Part shown: in pieces, positions 5,764 through 9,127 of the stretch | Layout: each line of letters starts with the position of its first letter | Numbering within the stretch: position 1 is the stretch's first letter | Assembly: GCA_004299545.1 (NCBI GenBank) | Contig: SCRB01000072.1 | Span: 1-9,127 of the forward strand | From: Rhizobiaceae bacterium | GTDB taxonomy: Bacteria; Pseudomonadota; Alphaproteobacteria; Rhizobiales; Rhizobiaceae | Direction of reading: 5' to 3' | DNA: 9,127 bases | Position numbers and translations under genes: made by a program | The notes under the pieces: generated by a model | What the model saw: only the letters and a program-made list of their open reading frames with translations | Told to the model about the DNA's origin: nothing | The model's database searches: none

Positions 5764-6651
5764 GTGGAACCCGTTTTCGACATCAATCTTCTGCTGACCC
5801 GAAAGCTGAGGGCGTTGCGAGACGCCGTCCCCGGTGCCGACTTCCTCATGCAAAGGGCGGTCGAAGAGCTTGAAGAGCGGCTTTCAGCCGTGACGCGACG
5901 CTTCGAGAAGGCTGCGACATTGTTTTGCCTCACCGATTCGGTCGCCAATGTCCTCCGGCGGTGCGGCAAGGTAGCCGAAACGCTGCAAGTCGAGGCCGAT
6001 CGACGGTTCCTGACCGGAGGAAAGGGGGTGATCGCCGCGCCGGAGACGGTTCCCCTGCCTCCAGCCGGCATCGATCTCGCCGTGTCGCTTCTCTCCCTCC
6101 AGGAGATGAACGACGTCCCCGGCATGCTTGTCCAGATATGCCGGGCGCTGAGGCCGGACGGGCTTTTCCTCGGGATGCTTCTGGGATCGGACACGCTTTC
6201 GGAGCTTCGCGAAAGCCTCCTCGCCGCAGAAAGCGAACTGTATGGTGGCGTCAGCCCGCGTGTGGCGCCGTTTGTAGACGTCCGCGATGCGGGCGGTCTG
6301 TTGCAGCGCGCCGGTTTCGCCCTGCCAGTCGCGGATGCCGATGCGGTCACCGTGCGCTATGATTCGCTTTTCCACCTGATGCGCGACCTGCGCGCCATGG
6401 GCGCGACCAATGCGTTGACGGCACGGACAAGGCGCCCCGTTTCGCGGCGTTTTTTCCTGCGCGCCGCGGAAATCTACGCCGACCGTTTTTCCGACGCCGA
6501 CGGGCGCATCCGCGCCACCCTCGATTTTACGTGGCTTTCGGGCTGGGCGCCCGCCTCGTCGCAACCCAAACCGCTGAGACCCGGATCGGCGAAAGTCTCG
6601 CTGGCCTCCGTCCTGCCTGGAGCGAATGACAGCGGCGGGCAATCTACCTGA
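5764..6651 (+). CDS. Methyltransferase-fold protein, BioC/NDUFAF5-like
   Basis: This 295-residue protein resembles the alphaproteobacterial relatives of NDUFAF5, a SAM-dependent factor that hydroxylates an arginine of a complex I subunit, and more distantly BioC. It starts with FDINLLLTRKLRAL (5-18), matching the FD-R-L---R-RA opening of the family. It carries the segment LAVSLLSLQEMNDVPGML (105-122) and then ICRALRPDGLFLGMLLGSDTLSELRESL (125-152), which closely follow NDUFAF5. The final part has the conserved RYDSLFHLMRDLRAMGATNAL (198-218) and FLRAAEIYADRF (231-242) blocks. The SAM-binding loop near 50-60 (KAATLFCLTDSV) lacks the expected Gly-x-Gly-x-Gly, so cofactor binding may be altered. 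The start is a GTG at 5764 after GAAGGG. It is divergent from comF, and its last 8 bases overlap the end of the pilin gene on the other strand. Confidence 0.85.
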   Translation: MEPVFDINLLLTRKLRALRDAVPGADFLMQRAVEELEERLSAVTRRFEKAATLFCLTDSVANVLRRCGKVAETLQVEADRRFLTGGKGVIAAPETVPLPPAGIDLAVSLLSLQEMNDVPGMLVQICRALRPDGLFLGMLLGSDTLSELRESLLAAESELYGGVSPRVAPFVDVRDAGGLLQRAGFALPVADADAVTVRYDSLFHLMRDLRAMGATNALTARTRRPVSRRFFLRAAEIYADRFSDADGRIRATLDFTWLSGWAPASSQPKPLRPGSAKVSLASVLPGANDSGGQST

Positions 6652-6811
6652 GGGCGTCCTGGATGCGGCCCGCATTATCACCGAAAAGGGTTTTAAGGCC
6701 GTTGGCGTAGTTGGAGACACCGGTGACAATAGCGAGAAAAAGAAGGGCGGCGATCAGGCCGTATTCGATCGCGGTAGCGCCGGATTCGTTCTGGATAAAT
6801 CGCCTCAGCAT
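6644..6811 (-). CDS. Flp family type IVb pilin
   Basis: This small gene encodes a 55-residue prepilin. The sequence runs from MLRRFIQNESGATAIEYGL to a C-terminus ending QDALR. The short basic leader ends at Gly11, the cleavage point for a TadV-type prepilin peptidase, and the mature form begins ATAIEYG, with the invariant Glu at position 5 and Tyr at 6. The hydrophobic helix GLIAALLFLAIVTGV (18-32) would anchor it in the inner membrane and pack in the Flp pilus core. The ATG at 6811 follows AGAGG with 6 bases of spacing. No tad/cpa assembly genes lie in the window, so this is an isolated pilin copy that would depend on a tad locus elsewhere. Its end overlaps the convergent methyltransferase-fold gene by 8 bp. 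Confidence 0.93.
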   Translation of the reverse strand: MLRRFIQNESGATAIEYGLIAALLFLAIVTGVSNYANGLKTLFGDNAGRIQDALR

Positions 6812-6842
6812 GACCGGCCTCTGAAGGTAACGACCTTTCTTT

Positions 6843-6872
6843 CATACAGGCCCGGTATTAAAAAAGGTTAAC
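6843..6872 (-). promoter_or_regulatory. Candidate pilin promoter with CtrA-box-like TTAA pair
   Basis: On the minus strand TTAACC (6871 to 6866) and TGTATG (6848 to 6843) are separated by exactly 17 bases and could be -35 and -10 of the pilin gene, with a leader of about 25 bases. Overlapping the -35 is a pair of TTAA half-sites (6858-6861 and 6868-6872, the second TTAAC) with a 6-base spacer. CtrA boxes are TTAA-N7-TTAAC, so the spacing is one base short. CtrA activates pilA in Caulobacter, which makes the resemblance notable but not proof. Confidence 0.4.
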
Positions 6873-6958
6873 GGCCAAGACTGATCGGTAGTCATAAATC
6901 ATTAAAAACAAATGACAGTGTCGGATCTTGTCCCGCTTCACGCGGCGATACTTTCTCC

Positions 6959-7231
6959 TCAGCAATCTCCCTCCCGCGTTCCGTCCTGATGGATGATACA
7001 GCTACGTCCAGGCGCCTGAAGGACGCTCCTCTCGACAGTATAGATATGGCTGCGGCTGATCGAGCCGGTGCTGGTCATATCCAGACCGATCCCGTCATTC
7101 CGGGCAAGTTGCGTGCGCCGTTCGAGCATTGGAACGGCAAGCAGCGCCATTGCGATCGTGACCGTGCCGAAAAGGAGGGTTATGCGCAGGACGCTCGTTC
7201 CCACCCCGTCAAATCGGGACCCCTTGTCCAT
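6959..7231 (-). CDS. Small single-pass membrane protein, unknown function
   Basis: This 90-residue protein has one predicted membrane helix, VLRITLLFGTVTIAMALL extended to AVPML (14-35), preceded by basic and polar residues. This suggests an N-in orientation with about 55 residues in the periplasm. The outer part, with MTSTGSISRSHIYTVERSVLQ (52-72) and a short CIIHQDGTREGDC tail containing two cysteines (78 and 90), looks like a compact, possibly disulfide-linked domain. I judge it real from its length, membrane helix and tidy start, and it resembles small hypothetical proteins I recall from rhizobia. I chose the ATG at 7231, because the GGGGA upstream is well spaced for it but too close to the ATG at 7240. 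It is transcribed towards the pilin gene, 147 bases away. No function can be assigned. Confidence 0.72.
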   Translation of the reverse strand: MDKGSRFDGVGTSVLRITLLFGTVTIAMALLAVPMLERRTQLARNDGIGLDMTSTGSISRSHIYTVERSVLQAPGRSCIIHQDGTREGDC

Positions 7232-7356
7232 GCGTGCCATTCCCCGTTTCGTCGCAACCCGGCACCCTCACGGCATACAATCGCGCCGCGAACGGTAGCA
7301 ATCGGCTCAAACTATCTCCATTCGCTGAACGATCCATTAACGCTTTCATGAAGCAT

Positions 7357-7385
7357 CGCGGGCGCTCCCCTGATTCAAGCCCGCG
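7357..7385 (-). terminator. Possible terminator hairpin after mutT
   Basis: CGCGGGC (7357-7363) and GCCCGCG (7379-7385) are perfect 7-bp arms around a 15-base loop, beginning at the base after the mutT stop codon. No T-run follows, so it would be an atypical terminator or an RNA end-stabiliser. The rest of the 154-bp gap between mutT and the small membrane protein (7232-7385) shows no gene; it presumably contains the latter's promoter, which I could not place. Confidence 0.4.
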
Positions 7386-7802
7386 TCAGAGAAGATCGAT
7401 CAGGAAGGAGACAAGGGGCTCGTCCGCCGGCGGCATTGGATAGGCGCGCATGTCGGCCGGCCTGACCCATTTGAGCGCCTGTCCTTCGCGTGGCATCGGC
7501 ATGCCGGAGAATTGGCGGCAGACATAAAGCGGCATCAGGAGATGGAACGTCTCGTAGCGATGGCTGGCAAACGTAAAGGGCGCCAGGCACGCCGTCTTCG
7601 TAACGACGCCCAATTCTTCCTCGAGTTCCCGTATCAGCGCATCTTCCGGCGATTCGCCCGGTTCCACCTTGCCACCGGGGAATTCCCACAGACCGGCAAG
7701 CTGCTTTCCCGGTGGCCGTTGCGCGATGAGCACCCTGCCGTCCCGGTCGACCAGCGCGCATGCGGCGACCAGCAGCAGACGGAACTCGCGATCGGCAGTC
7801 AT
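7386..7802 (-). CDS. mutT: 8-oxo-dGTP diphosphatase MutT (Nudix hydrolase)
   Basis: This 138-residue Nudix hydrolase is expected to remove oxidised guanine nucleotides (8-oxo-dGTP to the monophosphate) from the pool and so prevent A:T to C:G mutations. The Nudix box is complete, GGKVEPGESPEDALIRELEE followed by ELGV (43-66), fitting G-x5-E-x7-REUxEExGU. It is preceded by the MutT hallmark RPPGKQLAGLWEFPGGK (29-45). The downstream LKWVRPADMRAYPMPPAD (110-127) matches the MutT C-terminal substrate-recognition region. I chose the ATG at 7802, seven bases after the GNAT stop; a longer in-frame start at 7937 would lie inside the GNAT gene and add a tail unlike MutT. It is last in the run argJ > GNAT > mutT, an arrangement I recall from other rhizobia. 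Confidence 0.93.
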   Translation of the reverse strand: MTADREFRLLLVAACALVDRDGRVLIAQRPPGKQLAGLWEFPGGKVEPGESPEDALIRELEEELGVVTKTACLAPFTFASHRYETFHLLMPLYVCRQFSGMPMPREGQALKWVRPADMRAYPMPPADEPLVSFLIDLL

Positions 7803-7809
7803 CGGACAA

Positions 7810-8634
7810 TCATCCCGCTTCGGTGTCGGGCCGTGCGTAGCGGTAGCTGTAGGCAGCGGAAAAACCGAGGGACGAATAGAGGGCCCACGCGGCATCGTTG
7901 TCTGCCTCGACCTGCAGCCAGGCTTTGCGTGCGCCACGCGAGTGCGCCCATTTCAGGGCCGAAAGGACGATGCGGCGAGCATGGCCCTTCCCGCGCTCCG
8001 CCGCGACGGTCGCAACTTCGAAAAACCCGGCGAGATCGCCGTCATGAACACAGATCGCCGTCGCCACCGGCTCGTCTCCTTCTTCCAGGACGAAGAGGCC
8101 AGTCTCCGGCCGTATGGATCCCACGATCTCCGAAAGACCGGGCCGCAGCGCCGGGTCGAGCGCCTTGATGTGCATCGCGGCGGTGATGAAGCGTCCGACA
8201 TCCCTTAGCGGGATCTGGTGAATGGCGTGCGTGACGCCGGATTCGTCGAGAGGCATCTGCATGACGGCCGATTCGCCGAAGGTCCTCCATCCGCACGCGG
8301 CGAGATGCCGGGGGACGACCTCTCCCGATAAAGGCGACAGGCGGAACGTCAGCGGCCGCCCGCAAGCCTCGAAGACGCGCCCGGCCTGCTTTATGCGCCC
8401 GTCGAGGTCGCCCGTATCGCCCGGATCGAGGGGATTGACCGAGTTCAGGCGCTTCGCCGGATAGCCCGCGTTCAACCGGATCAGCCAGGTGCCGTCATAT
8501 TGCACCGACGCCGCCGGCCAGGCCCGGAAGCCAGCGGCCTCGAATCGCCTGACGAGGGGGAGTTCTGGCTTTGTGACCCGTTCGGAAATGGTTATGTTTC
8601 CTTGTTCTGGTCGCTCAGCTTCGGTAATCGCCAT
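7810..8634 (-). CDS. GNAT family N-acetyltransferase
   Basis: This 274-residue protein has a clear GNAT domain in its C-terminal half. Motif A is [20 protein letters not shown] (204-223), with the acetyl-CoA pyrophosphate loop RGKGHA. Motif B covers [20 protein letters not shown] (239-258), ending in the typical LYSSLGF and a Tyr-rich tail. The N-terminal half ([20 protein letters not shown], then [24 protein letters not shown]) is conserved-looking and may be a degenerate second GNAT fold. The acceptor substrate is unknown; the position between argJ and mutT does not define it. The start is uncertain: ATGs at 8634 (used here) and 8646 both lie inside the argJ end and lack a good ribosome binding site, while the best site (AAGGA) points to an ATA near 8583. 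The acetyltransferase assignment is firm, the N-terminus is not. Confidence 0.87.
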   Translation of the reverse strand: MAITEAERPEQGNITISERVTKPELPLVRRFEAAGFRAWPAASVQYDGTWLIRLNAGYPAKRLNSVNPLDPGDTGDLDGRIKQAGRVFEACGRPLTFRLSPLSGEVVPRHLAACGWRTFGESAVMQMPLDESGVTHAIHQIPLRDVGRFITAAMHIKALDPALRPGLSEIVGSIRPETGLFVLEEGDEPVATAICVHDGDLAGFFEVATVAAERGKGHARRIVLSALKWAHSRGARKAWLQVEADNDAAWALYSSLGFSAAYSYRYARPDTEAG

Positions 8635-9127
8635 TGATGGCGACATATTCCTTTGTCAGATCGCAGGTCCACACGGTCGCCTTGCCTCGTCCGATACCGA
8701 GATCGACGCCGATCCTGATCCTGCTGCCACGCATGTAGGTCGAGACGGCTTCCTCGGAATAGGCCGGGTCGCGCTCGCCTTCGTGCGCGACGCGGAACTT
8801 GCCGAAAGAAATCGACAGGCGGTCGCGGTCGGCTGGCTCGCCCGCCTTGCCGACCGCCATGACGACGCGGCCCCAATTCGCATCCTCGCCGGCGACGGCC
8901 GTTTTCACCAGCGGCGAATTGGCGATGGCCATGGCGATTCGCTTTGCCGACCGCGCCGATTTCGCACCGGCGACATCGACCTGGATTTCTTTGCGAGCGC
9001 CCTCGCCGTCGCGCACGACCTGCAGCGCAAGATCCTTGAACAGGCGGTTGAGCGCCCGTTTGAACGGCTGAAGCCGTGCATCCTTCGGATCGGAAACAAG
9101 TGAAGCACCGCGTTTTGCCGCCGCGCC
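8615..9127 (-). CDS. argJ: Glutamate N-acetyltransferase/amino-acid N-acetyltransferase ArgJ (C-terminal part)
   Basis: The last 170 codons of argJ lie in the window; the gene enters from the right edge. ArgJ transfers the acetyl group from N-acetylornithine to glutamate in the cyclic arginine pathway, and bifunctional forms also use acetyl-CoA. The visible part is the C-terminal region of the beta chain, which follows the self-cleavage threonine (outside the window). Diagnostic segments are [37 protein letters not shown] with [28 protein letters not shown], and the C-terminus [19 protein letters not shown], matching the family's usual end. The frame is open from the edge to the TGA at 8617-8615 with no disruption. 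The GNAT gene follows, overlapping or nearly so, suggesting co-transcription. Confidence 0.96.
   Translation of the reverse strand, partial: GAAAKRGASLVSDPKDARLQPFKRALNRLFKDLALQVVRDGEGARKEIQVDVAGAKSARSAKRIAMAIANSPLVKTAVAGEDANWGRVVMAVGKAGEPADRDRLSISFGKFRVAHEGERDPAYSEEAVSTYMRGSRIRIGVDLGIGRGKATVWTCDLTKEYVAINGDYRS

Noticed and set aside
6891..6916. Inverted repeat GTCAT...ATGAC in the AT-rich stretch upstream of the pilin gene
   Set aside because: Only five bases pair across a 16-base loop; this is expected by chance.

Overview
The window is ordinary chromosomal DNA from a GC-rich alphaproteobacterium, most likely a member of the Rhizobiaceae (Sinorhizobium/Ensifer, Rhizobium, Shinella or a relative). 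This placement rests on the UbiG, ArgJ, DUF1178, ComF and NDUFAF5-like protein sequences and on gene order, all read by eye; no database search was possible. I see no rRNA, tRNA, insertion sequence, CRISPR array, phage gene or toxin-antitoxin pair.

Layout. From 1 to 2154 on the minus strand is a NitT/TauT-type ABC importer operon, transcribed in the order substrate-binding protein, ATPase, permease; the permease is cut off by the left edge. A 314-bp divergent intergenic region (2155-2468) separates it from ubiG (plus strand). It holds a structured operator-like element of three half-sites spaced 11 bp apart, a second small palindrome and plausible promoters. ubiG converges on a compact minus-strand operon, comF > grxC > nitrilase-family amidase > DUF1178 (5662 to 3261), whose genes touch or nearly touch. 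Divergent from comF, on the plus strand, is a methyltransferase-fold protein related to BioC/NDUFAF5 (5764-6651). Its end overlaps, tail to tail, a 55-codon Flp-type pilin gene (6644-6811, minus). Next come a small single-pass membrane protein (6959-7231, minus) and then a tight minus-strand run argJ (partial, right edge) > GNAT acetyltransferase > mutT.

How the genes relate. Most are housekeeping: ubiquinone synthesis (ubiG), arginine synthesis (argJ), nucleotide-pool sanitation (mutT), thiol and glutathione redox (grxC, with a possible metabolite-repair amidase beside it) and perhaps respiratory complex I assembly (the NDUFAF5-like gene). The ABC importer and the lone pilin gene are the more accessory elements.

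I did not find a convincing new biological system. The best leads are regulatory: the half-site array upstream of the ABC importer, a strong hairpin between its first two genes that may set their relative expression, and a TTAA-N6-TTAAC element, resembling a CtrA box, that overlaps a well-spaced promoter for the pilin gene. Smaller oddities are a 15-bp tandem duplication at the comF 3' end, loss of the glycine-rich SAM motif in the methyltransferase-fold protein, and an ambiguous GNAT start where an ATA sits where an ATG would be expected.
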